Of a stretch of DNA of 64,000 nt, positions 52,701 through 62,493 are shown one piece after another. Made by a program: the position numbers and the translations under genes. The first letter of the stretch is position 1. The number at the start of each line of letters is the position of its first letter. This DNA is from Bolinopsis microptera. Lineage: Eukaryota > Ctenophora > Tentaculata > Lobata > Bolinopsidae. The stretch covers positions 558,001-622,000 of the forward strand of contig NC_087083.1 in assembly GCF_026151205.1 (NCBI RefSeq). The letters run 5' to 3'. Under the pieces are notes generated by a model, which was given only the letters and a program-made list of their open reading frames with translations, made no database searches and had not been told where the DNA came from.

Positions 52701-55700
52701 ACCAGACATCCCCTGTACCACGCTATGTGGGACCTGGTACCTGGAGATAGTGAAATAGTGAAAGAGACGGACACCAGACATCCCCTGTACCACGCTATGT
52801 GGGACCTGGTACCTGGAGATAGTGAAATAGTGAAAGAGACGGACACCAGACATCCCCTGTACCACGCTATGTGGGACCTGGTACCTGGAGATAGTGAAAT
52901 AGTGAAAGAGACGGACACCAGACATCCCCTGTACCACGCTATGTGGGACCTGGTACCTGGAGATAGTGAAATAGTGAAAGAGACGGACACCAGACATCCC
53001 CTGTACCACGCTATGTGGGACCTGGTACCTGGAGATAGTGAAATAGTGAAAGAGACGGACACCAGACATCCCCTGTACCACGCTATGTGGGACCTGGTAC
53101 CTGGAGATAGTGAAATAGTGAAAGAGACGGACACCAGACATCCCCTGTACCACGCTATGTGGGACCTGGTACCTGGAGATAGTGAAATAGTGAAGTAGTG
53201 AAATAGTGAAATCCCCAGTGAAATAGTGAACTAGTGAACTAGTGAAATAGTGAGATAGTGAAATAGTGAAATAGGGTAATTATTTTGGTTAATTGATTGG
53301 AATTATAATCGGGTTATCACTTACGAGACATAGAGTTTAAATTGCAATAGATTTTAATTGTTCTAGATTTTAATAATCTACTTAAAGAGTTATGCCTAAA
53401 TAATAATTGCGTGTTCTTAGACTGTTTCTCAGACTTTTTAACTCGAGACTTTAGATCCTGTAATGAACTTCTATACCATGATTGGCTTCATCTCAACATG
53501 AGAGGAGTAGGTTTACTGTCCACTTGGCTTAAGTTTGTTGTAAACGAACACAGTTTTGACAGAGTTGTAAATAATCTTCTGGGAATTTAAATCTTTGATC
53601 TTTTCTTTCATTTAATATTTTGATTAAGACGTTGCGCCTAAAATTAAAACTCAAACAAATCTCTGATTTAATCTCTTCTCAATTTTATGCCTCCTATTTC
53701 AGGTACATTCGGTCACTGCCCATTTTCCCATATGTTAGACAATGAATCGTTTAGACTTAGAATAGGTCTTTTTGCATGCAAAAGGCCTCGTACACAGTCA
53801 AGAAATGCACATATACATATCAACACGTTTATACCTAACAAAATTTACACATTTAAGTCTCCATGCACCCCACACATCAACTACAATTATCATAATCATA
53901 TGTTTCTCTTCTATTCTCTCATCATGACTTACTTTCTCCCAATTCTTCTCTCCACGACTAGGTCCATGAACACTGTACTCCCCCTAGATTCTAATATTCA
54001 TTCCTCTCTACTCCTTGACAGCCCACGTTATCTTATACCATTTCTTGCTTGCTCCCACATCAAACTTTTCTTTGTAATTATCTCCTCGTGGTTTATAAGA
54101 AATGTTCTTCTCCCTGGTAAGATGAATAGAGCCAAGTATTCCAGCCGCCTCAGGCGTCTAGTCTCTTTATTCATTCTTTGGGTTTTCTCTCTTAACTTTC
54201 TTTTGATAACTCTTGTTAATCCTTCTATGCTTAATCCAGGTCCCAACTCCCTATCTGTACTCTACCAAAATGTCCAAGGTCTTATTCCTTTCAGTAACCT
54301 AAGCTCCTCCCATCCCCTTCTTGATGGTAATAAGATTTCCGAACTTCAATCCTTTGCTAACATAGAGCAGCCTGACATAATTGCCCTAAATGAGACTTGG
54401 CTCAAAAAATCTATTTCTAGCAACGAAATCTTTCCTTCTTCTCAATATGAAATCTTCCGCAATGACCGCACGAGAAAGACTCATCCTCAAGATCCTAATA
54501 ACCCTAAAAAGTTTAGGGAAAATGGAGGTGCTGTTCTTTAGGCTGTTCGGTCTGATCTCGACGCCACTACAGCCCGACTACCAGTTAGCCTAGGTGCAGA
54601 AATGCTTGCCGTTAAAATTGCTTTTCCTAACAAAGAGAGTATTGTAATCTGTACTTGTTATAGAGTAGGAACTCTTGGGTTACCTAATCATGATGTCATA
54701 GTTAGTTATATTCGCAAGCTAGTTTCCAAAAATAATCCCCCTAAAATCTATGTTATTGGTGATTTTAATCTCCCCCATACAGACTGGCTATCTTCATTCA
54801 GTACCGTACCTATTGAGCAATCCTTCATAGATTCTTTCAGTGATCTTTCTCTCTCCCAGTTGATCACATCACCCACCCATAAAAGTGGTAATACATTAGA
54901 CATTCTTCTCAGTAATTATGATAACACGATCGATAACTTGAATGTCTGTGATCCTCATTCCGTGTGCAAATCTGATCATTTTCCTGTCACTTTTTCAATT
55001 AAAAGCTCCTTTTCCCGCAAGAAAACTCCTAAACGTAAAATCTATAATTATAAGAAAGCAAACTGGGACATGATTAATCGTGAATTATGCTCGATTAATT
55101 GGCAAGTCCTAGAATGCCTAGATCCTGATTCGTCTTGGAAGTTAGTTAAAGACTGCATTATGAATTTAGTTGATATACATATTCCTAAAGTAACTATTAA
55201 ATCAGAGTTTCAACCCCCGTGGTTCGATAGTGAACTTTTTTCTTCATGCCGTAAAAAAGATAGACTCAGAGCTAAATTTAAAATTTCTGGTTCTATTTCT
55301 GATGAGTTAAAGTTTGTTACTAGCCGTAAAGATTTTAAGAGGCTTTCATCAGCCAAAATAAGAGACAATCTTTTCAATAGTGATGATCCAGCGCTTATAA
55401 CTAAGAAGTTTTGGTCACATGTTAAGTATAAATCTAACTCCTGCCGTATTCCTAATTGTGTTAGTTATTCTGGACAGCTTCGGTTCAAACCCAAAGCTCA
55501 AGCTGAACTTTTCAATTCTTTCTTTTATAACCAGTTTTCGGATCCTTCACTTTATGACACTGACATCTCCTATGTCAATGATGTTGATTTTGATATTGAC
55601 TTCGATCATCGGGATGTTCGTAAGCTTCTTTCAAATATTAATTCAAATAAAGCCCAGGGACCAGATGGCATACACGGTAAAATTCTCAAAAATTGTTCCG

Positions 55701-58700
55701 TAGGTTTAGCTTACCCTCTAACATGCATTTTTCGTGGATCTTACAACAGCGGCTACATTCCACAAGAATGGAAACTTGCAAATGTTGTCCCAATATTTAA
55801 GAAAGGTAAGAAAAGTGAGGTTGAAAACTATAGACCAATATCCCTTACTTGTTTAGTCATGAAAGTTTTTGAGCGCATTGTTAAACGTAAACTGCTTTCT
55901 TTGACAAGTACCCTTCTTGATCCCAGGCAGCATGGTTTTCTAGAGCACAAGTCATGCACAACCAATATGGTTGACTTTTGTGATAGCCTGGCATTGTCTC
56001 TTAACGAAAACATTATCAATCATGTTGTGTATTTTGATTTTGCTAAGGCATTTGATTCTGTAAATCATGATATCCTTCTTCATAAGCTAAAGACCTTATA
56101 TAACATTGATGGTACACTTCTCAAATTTCTTACCAATTACCTTCAAGGCCGTTACCAAAGAGTGGTTATTGGTAATGAGATGTCATCTACCCTCTCAGTT
56201 AATTCTGGTGTCCCCCAGGGCTCTATTCTTGGTCCCTTACTTTTTGTATTGTTTATCAATGATATTCCTCTTGGCCTTTCGGATAATACTGATATTGTTT
56301 TGTATGCCGATGATACAAAAATCTGGCGTAAAATACATTCATCTTCTGATAATACTAATTTACAAATGGATATAGACTATCTCTCTGACTGGGCACTAAG
56401 AAACAAAATGCGATTCCATCCAGCAAAATGTAAAGTGCTTATTGTTTCAGGAAAACCATCTTTATCTCCTCCATTCGCATATAATCTTGATGGCTCTCCT
56501 CTTGTGTATGTAGAGTTAGAAAAAGATCTTGGAGTCGATGTTACTCCTAAGCTAAGTTGGAATAGTCAGTGCGACAGAATTTATACTAAGGCCTGCCAAC
56601 AACTTGGTATGGTCAGAAGAGATGGCCATATTGTCATTGATCAGAAACGTCGCCGGGCGCTTTACCTCTCCCTGGTTCGTAGCCAATTCGAAAATTGTTC
56701 CATAATCTGGCGCCCTTGTAATAAAGCACTTAGTGATAAATTAGAAAGTCTCCAAAAGAGAGCTATTAAATGGATTCTGTCTGAAGAGGGCCGCAGTTAT
56801 CCACCTGAGCAATATGTCAAAAAGTGCAAGCTTGTCGACATTCTCCCTTTGTCTCAAAAGTTTGACTTGAATGATCTTATTTTTTTCCACAAAGTTCTTA
56901 ACAATTTAATTCCTGAATCGCTGCCTCACTATCTCTCTTTATATCAGGGCACTTCTCGACTAAGACGTTGCCACCTCGACAGTCTGTCTATTGTGTCATC
57001 AATTTTACCTAAGTTAAGTCAGAATTCACACACCACATGTACCTCAAATAGCCCACTGGCAAAATCATTTTTCTACAGAACCCATATACTGTGGAATGGA
57101 CTCCCTTTACAGGTAAGACAGATAGTGTCTACTAGTCTTTTCAAAGCTGAGGTCACTAAGCATCTCAGGAAATGTTTATTGGATAGTGAAACAACAGTCT
57201 AGCCTAGTCTCTTTGCTCCCCATATTATTATTATTTTTGTTTTATTAATTTTTTTTATCTACCTTCCTATACTTTCAACATCATATCACACTTCACCCGC
57301 ACACCTTCTCACACATTAATGACCATTTCAGACCTGTATCTAATGTATCTGGAATTTGACGTATTGAAATACCAATTTTGACTCTATATCCACAGTTATT
57401 CACCATGGATTTGTTTGTTATTAAATAGTTTTTCATAAATTTTTGGATTTAGATTAATTCGATGTAATGGGTCCAAGTTACTGCGGACATAGTTCACTAT
57501 GTGTTTACCGTGTTTGGGTGCCCATCATATTTTACAGATGGGGGCGATATTTTGAACGATTCTATTTTATATTCATCTATTGCTGTACTCTGTAAAATTT
57601 GAAAAGTATTTAATAAAAAAATAAGCAAACAGCTCGATTCTTAGAATATAGGAACCAATACTGTAACTAGAAATGAAATCAGGTAGCAAGAGATTACTTA
57701 CCACAAGAGATTACTTACAAGATATTACTGAGCCGTAAGTATTACTTACCATCCATGGGGAGGTTATTTCCAGGATCGTCCACAGTAAAGAAAAGGAACT
57801 TATTCTTAGGAGCAATAAGGAACTGATGGTACTGATGGTGATCAGTAAGGAGGGACAGGCCCAGACCACACCCCTCACTGGAGAGAAACGTCGGCAAGGG
57901 GTTGCTATCTGATACCTGGGATATGTTTACATATTTTTTTACATATTTTTTATAAATTTGTTTATATATTTTTTTGTATATTTGTTGCTACGACCACTCT
58001 CAGTGAAGTGAACCAACTTGCGTCTCGAAATTAAACTAAAGATAAACTAAAACACAAATCACAAAAAAATCATACTCAATATTCGTGGTGATTCAACTAA
58101 TTTCTGGCAATTTCTTTTTATTCTTTTCTTTAATTTTTAATAACGTAAGTATTTAAATGTTGTATACCCGTTTGTAGGAATGCACCGCAGTTTCAGTAGC
58201 AACAAACAATGCCACTTCCTTGTTGAACGCCAGTCCAGTTATAGACGCCTTGTCCGAGTGGATCACTTTGTATCTGTGAAGATTGGGTTAAGATCAGTAT
58301 TCATCTAAGAAGAAGTACAGTAAAACCCCGATTTTTACGATTTACCATGGCCATTTCTTACCCCAAAATGTGGGTTAACATACATAATGTGAACAATCAA
58401 AACCCCGATTAACTGCGACCCCTGATGCACTGGATGCTTTCTTTTCCCCAAACTCCACAGTAAATCGGGGTTTTACTGTGATATACAATGTACATTGTAA
58501 TAATAACCGTTTGATAAGAACCTAGCCTGGTAATAATATGATCAATATAATATGATCAATATAATATGATCAATATAATATGATCAATATAATATGATCA
58601 ATATAATATGATCAATATAATATGATCAATATAATATGATCAATATAATATGATCAATATAATATGATCAATATAATATGATCAATATAATATGATCAAT

Positions 58701-61700
58701 ATAATATGATCAATATAATATGATCAATATAATATGATCAATATAATATGATCAATATAATATGATCAATATAATATGATCAAGATTAAGAGCTGCAGTT
58801 GTCAGGTCACTTAAAATGGATCATAATTACAGATAAATACACTGTTGAAAATAGCACTCTAGAGAGATAAGTACAGATAATAATATGGGAACTGACCGCT
58901 GCTCCCTTGCAATGTCTAACACTCTAGAGAGATAAGTACAGATAATCATATGGGAACTGACCGCTGTTCCCTTGTTATGTCTAACACTCTAGAGAGATAA
59001 GTACAGATAATAATATGGGAACTGACCGCTGTTCCCTTGTTATGTCTAACACTCTAGAGAGATAAGTACAGATAATAATATGGGAACTGACCGCTGCTCC
59101 CTTGTAATGTCTGACCGCTGTTCCCTTGTTATAAATCAAGAGGCTTGCATATAATGAACATATTGACACGGGTGCAGAGTTGAGTCTGTACGGAACCTAG
59201 TAGTTTCAGATCCTTGTTTAACTTGCCGTACAGCAAGGTCATCCACTACTTTAGCCCGGCGAGGCACATAACTCCCTCTACAACTCCATGACAAATGTTT
59301 CATATATACTACTATATACTACTAGTTATGTCTAACACTCTAGAGAGATAAGTACAGATAATAATATGGGAACTGACCGCTGCTCCCTTGTAATGTCTAA
59401 CACTCTAGAGAGATAAGTACAGATAATAATATGGGAACTGACCGCTGCTCCCTTGTAATGTCTAACACTCTAGAGAGATAAGTACAGATAATAATATGGG
59501 AACTGACCGCTGCTCCCTTGTAATGTCTAACACTCTAGAGAGATAAGTACAGATAATAATATGGGAACTGACCGCTGTTCCCTTGTAATGTCTAACACTC
59601 TAGAAAGATAAGTACAGATAATAATATGGGAACTGACCGCTGCTCCCTTGTAATGTCTAACACTCTAGAGAGATAAGTACAGATAATAATATGGGAACTG
59701 ACCGCTGCTCCCTTGTAATGTCTAACACTCTAGAGAGATAAGTACAGATAATATTATGGGAACTGACCGCTGTTCCCTTGTAATGTCTAACACTCTAGAA
59801 AGATAAGTACAGATAATAATATGGGAACTGACCGCTGCTCCCTTGTAATGTCTAACACTCTAGAGAGATAAGTACAGATAATAATATGGGAACTGACCGC
59901 TGCTCCCTTGTAATGTCTAACACTCTAGAGAGATAAGTACAGATAATAATATAATGGGAACTGACCGCTGCTCCCTTGTAATGTCTAACACTCTAGAGAG
60001 ATAAGTACAGATAATAATATGGGAACTGACCGCTGCTCCCTTGTTATGTCTAACACTCTAGAGAGATAAGTACAGATAATAATATGGGAACTGACCGCTG
60101 CTCCCTTGTAATGTCGTGTTTGTAAAACAGCCACACAGTTCCATCTGCTAATCCTGCAGAAATAATATACTTAGTTAATTAATTAATTAATTAATTAATT
60201 AATTGATCTATCATACAATTATAAATCATAGAATACAATATATTTCAGAAAAAAGCAGCCTCATTATACAGGCACACATTCAAATAAACACACAAAAAAA
60301 GCACACACACAAACACACAGGCAAACACACAAACATACACACAAGCAAGCACATAAACATACAAGCACACACAAGCACAAACAAGCAAACATACACACAA
60401 GCAAACACACGATATTTACCTACTGCCATGTTAGACATGTTATCACTGACAACAATACAAGTCACGTTAATTGTAACGTTAGTTTTGGAGAGGGTCGTCA
60501 GGTCTACGTAACGAACACAGCCACTGTCAGCTAACCGTGGGGTCATGTTCCACACCTGTCAGTTAATTGATTACGTGATTAATTATATAATTAGTTAATT
60601 AGTTACATTTTATAAGGTACAATACTACTGTTAGCCTACGTATTATTATAATATGTGAACTGGTTGTGGAACGTTTTTATTTTATTCATGAATATCGGTT
60701 GAATAATTTAAGAAGCAACTGATTTACAAATCATTTATATTAACCTTGAATGACAAACTAACAAATTAACCAATTACCCGGAGTATAGGATGCGCAGGTT
60801 CGTCCTCCCCGATAGTAACCACTATGTTGTGTTAAGCTTACTAATTACCTAATTGCGTATTTATTTAACTAACTTATCAATAAATTAACTAATTAATTAA
60901 TTGAATAATTAACCAATTACCCGGAGTATAGGATGCGCAGGTTCGTCCTCCCCGACAGTAACCACAATGTTCTGTTTAGCTTTAGGTATTTGTACCAGAT
61001 GTGTGAGACGAGTCTCGTACAGTTTCCTGACCTCCACATCCTAGTAGTATCGTTAGTAGAGTTATATAATAGTTCTAGTGGAATTAAGTTAAGTTAAGTT
61101 CTGTTGGAATTAAGTTAAGTTTTATTGGAACATTATTAGCTTTACTTTAAACTGAAAATCCAAAAGGATGGAGCACACTGCTCAATTAAGTGATCTCAAA
61201 ATGCACTGTAACATAAAATAGAATGGCAATAAAATCACTTTTAAAAGAAATTAAATATATAATATTACTACGATTTATTTTGTTGGATTGAGACAAACCT
61301 TCATGTCCTGAGTGAGACAGTGCAGGTGACCTTTACTGTCTCCAATCAGTAGTTTACCTCTCCCACTAGCTGTACATGTTATGTCTATATCCTGTGGAAT
61401 ACAATAATCACTAACTTTAATCTTTAACTTTAAATGTTTATTGATTTAAAAAAATAAATCTTATTAAGCGTCTACTGGCGGATGTGTACGAGATACTAAT
61501 GTTCGTACCATGATAATATGCTGAATAAAGAAAGACTGAGGGGAAGTTGTGACAATTACAATAAGTTGATTTGTTAACTGCTGCTTTCTAGAAGTTTTTA
61601 GAAGTTTCTAGAAGTTTCTAGAAGTTTCTAGAGTTTTCTAGAACTTTCTAGAACTTTTATAGAACTTTCTAGAACCTTTTAGAACTTTCTAGAACCTTTT

Positions 61701-61829
61701 AGAACTTTCTAGACGGTTCTAAAATTTTTCCAATAAACTAACCTGAAGACCGGACCACTTGTCCCCGTTTTCATCTTTAACAACTTCCTTACTGAAGAAA
61801 GCAAACCTCCTCCATTGATGGGACACCAT
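46775..61829 (-). CDS. VPS11: Vacuolar protein sorting-associated protein 11 (HOPS/CORVET core subunit), exons 1-10, C-terminal half absent
   Basis: VPS11 is the core scaffold of HOPS and CORVET, which tether endosomes, lysosomes and vacuoles before fusion. Exons on the minus strand: 61743-61829, 61299-61391, 60921-61040, 60420-60555, 60096-60153, 58168-58273, 57750-57915, 48943-49068, 47076-47177, 46775-46903. Phases agree at every junction (1123 nt, 374 codons). The start MVSHQWRRFAFFSKEVVK matches the animal VPS11 N-terminus. VTVGEDE, DITREQ, SITGLAF, IYDMSNKFIG, VEWGSLYV and KAHGDHLASK align in order with human VPS11. This covers the N-terminal beta-propeller and the start of the alpha-solenoid. 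The rest of the solenoid and the C-terminal RING are not found left of 46775, so intron 10 is either over 46 kb or the gene is broken. Introns carry minisatellites touching splice sites and an antisense LINE. Confidence 0.9.
46910..46996. repeat. Short tandem repeat at VPS11 exon 10 acceptor
   Basis: Four copies of a 19-22 bp unit containing CAGAAATGCCCGT lie in intron 9. They begin about 8 bp upstream (minus strand) of the exon 10 acceptor. Confidence 0.85.
47251..48936. repeat. 11-bp minisatellite in VPS11 intron 8
   Basis: About 150 copies of AACAAGCAGTT. Marker variants (AGTCCACAAGCAGTTCACGA) recur near 47412, 47610, 48216 and 48600, so blocks of many units were copied together. The array begins about 7 nt after the exon 8 splice donor (minus-strand order). 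Confidence 0.96.
49016..53191. repeat. 72-bp minisatellite containing the 3' splice site and start of VPS11 exon 8
   Basis: Fifty-eight copies of a 72-bp unit, nearly identical. Read on the minus strand, each unit has CTATCTCCAG/GTACCAGG, i.e. the exon 8 acceptor, and then codons for IAWYRGCLVSVSF. The copy at the low end continues into the real exon 8 (ARRTMLKQDS). Because 72 is a multiple of 3 and the unit has no stop, the array is open in the VPS11 frame from end to end. The same property makes frames of about 1400 codons on both strands; these are not separate genes. Decayed AGTGAAATAGTG repeats trail to about 53275. Confidence 0.97.
53400..57640 (+). mobile_element. CR1-like LINE, 5'-truncated, antisense in VPS11 intron 7
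   Basis: Order: tail of ORF1 (53415-53590, with YHDWLHLNMRG, like the end of the esterase domain found in CR1/L2 ORF1 proteins), ORF2 with endonuclease and reverse transcriptase (53687-57202), and an AT-rich 3' UTR ending near AATAAAAAAATAAG at 57610. Only the end of ORF1 is present, so the copy is truncated at its 5' side. Clade assignment (CR1/L2/Rex-like, Jockey superfamily) is by motif memory. Confidence 0.85.
53687..57202 (+). pseudogene. LINE ORF2: APE endonuclease plus reverse transcriptase with one in-frame stop
   Basis: One frame runs 53687-57202 (about 1170 codons) with a single in-frame TAG at 54539-54541. Endonuclease blocks: LNPGPN, SVLYQNVQGL, ALNETWL before the stop, then VIGDFNLPHTDW and KSDHFPVTF. 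Reverse-transcriptase blocks: NKAQGPDGIHGKIL, FKKGKKSEVENYRPISLTC, VYFDFAKAFDSVNHDIL, NSGVPQGSILGPLLFVLFIN and the catalytic VLYADDTKIW. The C-terminal region reads SLVRSQFENCSIIW and ILWNGLPLQVR. ATG at 53687 gives MPPISGTFGH, but the true start may be later, since the first 170 codons have no known domain. The single stop suggests a young copy. It is antisense to VPS11 and removed with intron 7. Confidence 0.88.
57660..57749. repeat. Duplicated splice-donor context after VPS11 exon 7
   Basis: The exon 7 donor context (minus strand GGTAAGTAAT) is repeated twice more within 80 bp, at about 57692 and 57711 (ATTACTTACCACAAGAG and ATTACTTACAAG on the plus strand). It makes two extra consensus-like donors in the intron. 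Confidence 0.7.
58318..58482. mobile_element. Pogo/Tigger-like MITE, about 160 bp
   Basis: Ends are CAGTAAAACCCCGATTTTTA and, inverted, AAATCGGGGTTTTACTG. CAGTAAAACCCCG termini are typical of pogo-group MITEs. TA is clear on the left; the right flank reads TGATA. Lies in VPS11 intron 5. Confidence 0.68.
58537..58784. repeat. 14-bp tandem repeat
   Basis: About 17-18 perfect copies of ATGATCAATATAAT in VPS11 intron 5. Confidence 0.96.
58850..60114. repeat. 65-bp minisatellite containing the end of VPS11 exon 5 and its 5' splice site
   Basis: About 16 copies in two blocks (58850-59132 and 59325-60114), split by a unique 190-bp insert. Minus strand: each unit holds ACATTACAAGGGAGCAGCG/GTCAGTTCCC, i.e. 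the last 19 nt of exon 5 and its donor, then 46 nt of intron. The copy nearest the gene start is the real exon 5 end at 60096. Unit length is not a multiple of 3. Two sub-variants (GCTCCC and GTTCCC) alternate. Confidence 0.95.
59133..59325. other. Unique insert splitting the 65-bp array
   Basis: About 190 bp unlike the array, with a less AT-rich middle part and CTACTATATACTACTA at its end. No terminal repeats recognised, origin unknown. Confidence 0.5.
60170..60422. repeat. TTAA microsatellite and CA-rich low-complexity run in VPS11 intron 4
   Basis: A TTAA run at 60171-60205, then ACACACAAACACACAGGC-type purine/C-rich sequence at about 60285-60410 that stops next to the exon 4 donor. Overlapping ORFs on both strands here are low complexity and not genes. 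Confidence 0.85.
60766..60836. repeat. Duplicate of the VPS11 exon 3 end and its donor
   Basis: Near-identical to 60907-60979: AATTACCCGGAGTATAGGAT and GCAGGTTCGTCCTCCCCGA are shared. It therefore repeats about the last 55 nt of exon 3 plus GTAATT of the donor, inside intron 3. Lacking an acceptor, it is an exon-edge fragment, not a second exon. Confidence 0.9.
61586..61715. repeat. TCTAGAA-rich minisatellite in VPS11 intron 1
   Basis: About a dozen degenerate 10-12 bp units of the TCTAGAAGTT and TCTAGAACTT types. The unit contains the palindrome TTCTAGAA. No other function visible. Confidence 0.85.
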
Positions 61830-62493
61830 CCTGACGTTCAGTTAATTATCTTAATGGGATCATTAGTTAAGTAATTAATTGTTTAATGATTAAGTTATAA
61901 GATGACACGCTTGACAGCAGTTATTCTCATAAAATCTATTACATGTTTGTTGGATTGTGACAGAATCTTTAAAAGAGTTAAATCTCTACGTAAAAAAGAA
62001 AACAAATAAAAAGAATATAATTAACTATAGTAGCAAATTGCAGGTCACTGTTAGGACACAATATAATATATTGATTGATCATTAATTAACTCCAAATACT
62101 ATATAATATAACAAATAATCTCAGATATGATATAGGCCAAAAGGGTCACATGATACAAAACAATTTGCAGTTTGATTTGCATAAAACATATAATTATATC
62201 TATTAATAATAATTAACTGATGAAATCTCGTAAAATTTCTAAAGTTGGGTCGCAATAAAATTAATTATCATTACTATGACGAATACAATCTTACAATACT
62301 AGCACAATTTCCAAATATTTAAGTAGAAAAATATCAAATCATAATGTTATGTAAATTATCATTGAAATCACTGGTTGCGACATAAAATACTATCATCCAA
62401 AAACTCATGAAGAATCAAATATATAATAGTAATATCCATAATGAAGCTCACTCAGAAAAAAAAACTCTACAAACAAATTCCTACATGACATAA
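61830..62493. other. Intergenic region between ALAS 3' end and VPS11 start
   Basis: 664 bp, very AT-rich, between two genes on the same strand. It must contain the ALAS 3' UTR and the VPS11 promoter, but no TATA box or other element stands out. Confidence 0.6.

Noticed and set aside
48911-53198. Three overlapping open frames of about 1400 codons, two minus and one plus
   Set aside because: They are the 72-bp stop-free repeat read in different frames. Only the low end (48943-49068) is coding, as VPS11 exon 8.
59133-59325. Short DTGAELSLYG-like stretch resembling a retroelement protease motif
   Set aside because: About ten residues only, with no flanking protease, reverse transcriptase or LTR; chance match cannot be excluded.
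60203-60555. Two opposing ORFs of 91-102 codons
   Set aside because: CA-rich low complexity overlapping VPS11 exon 4; only the exon part on the minus strand is real.
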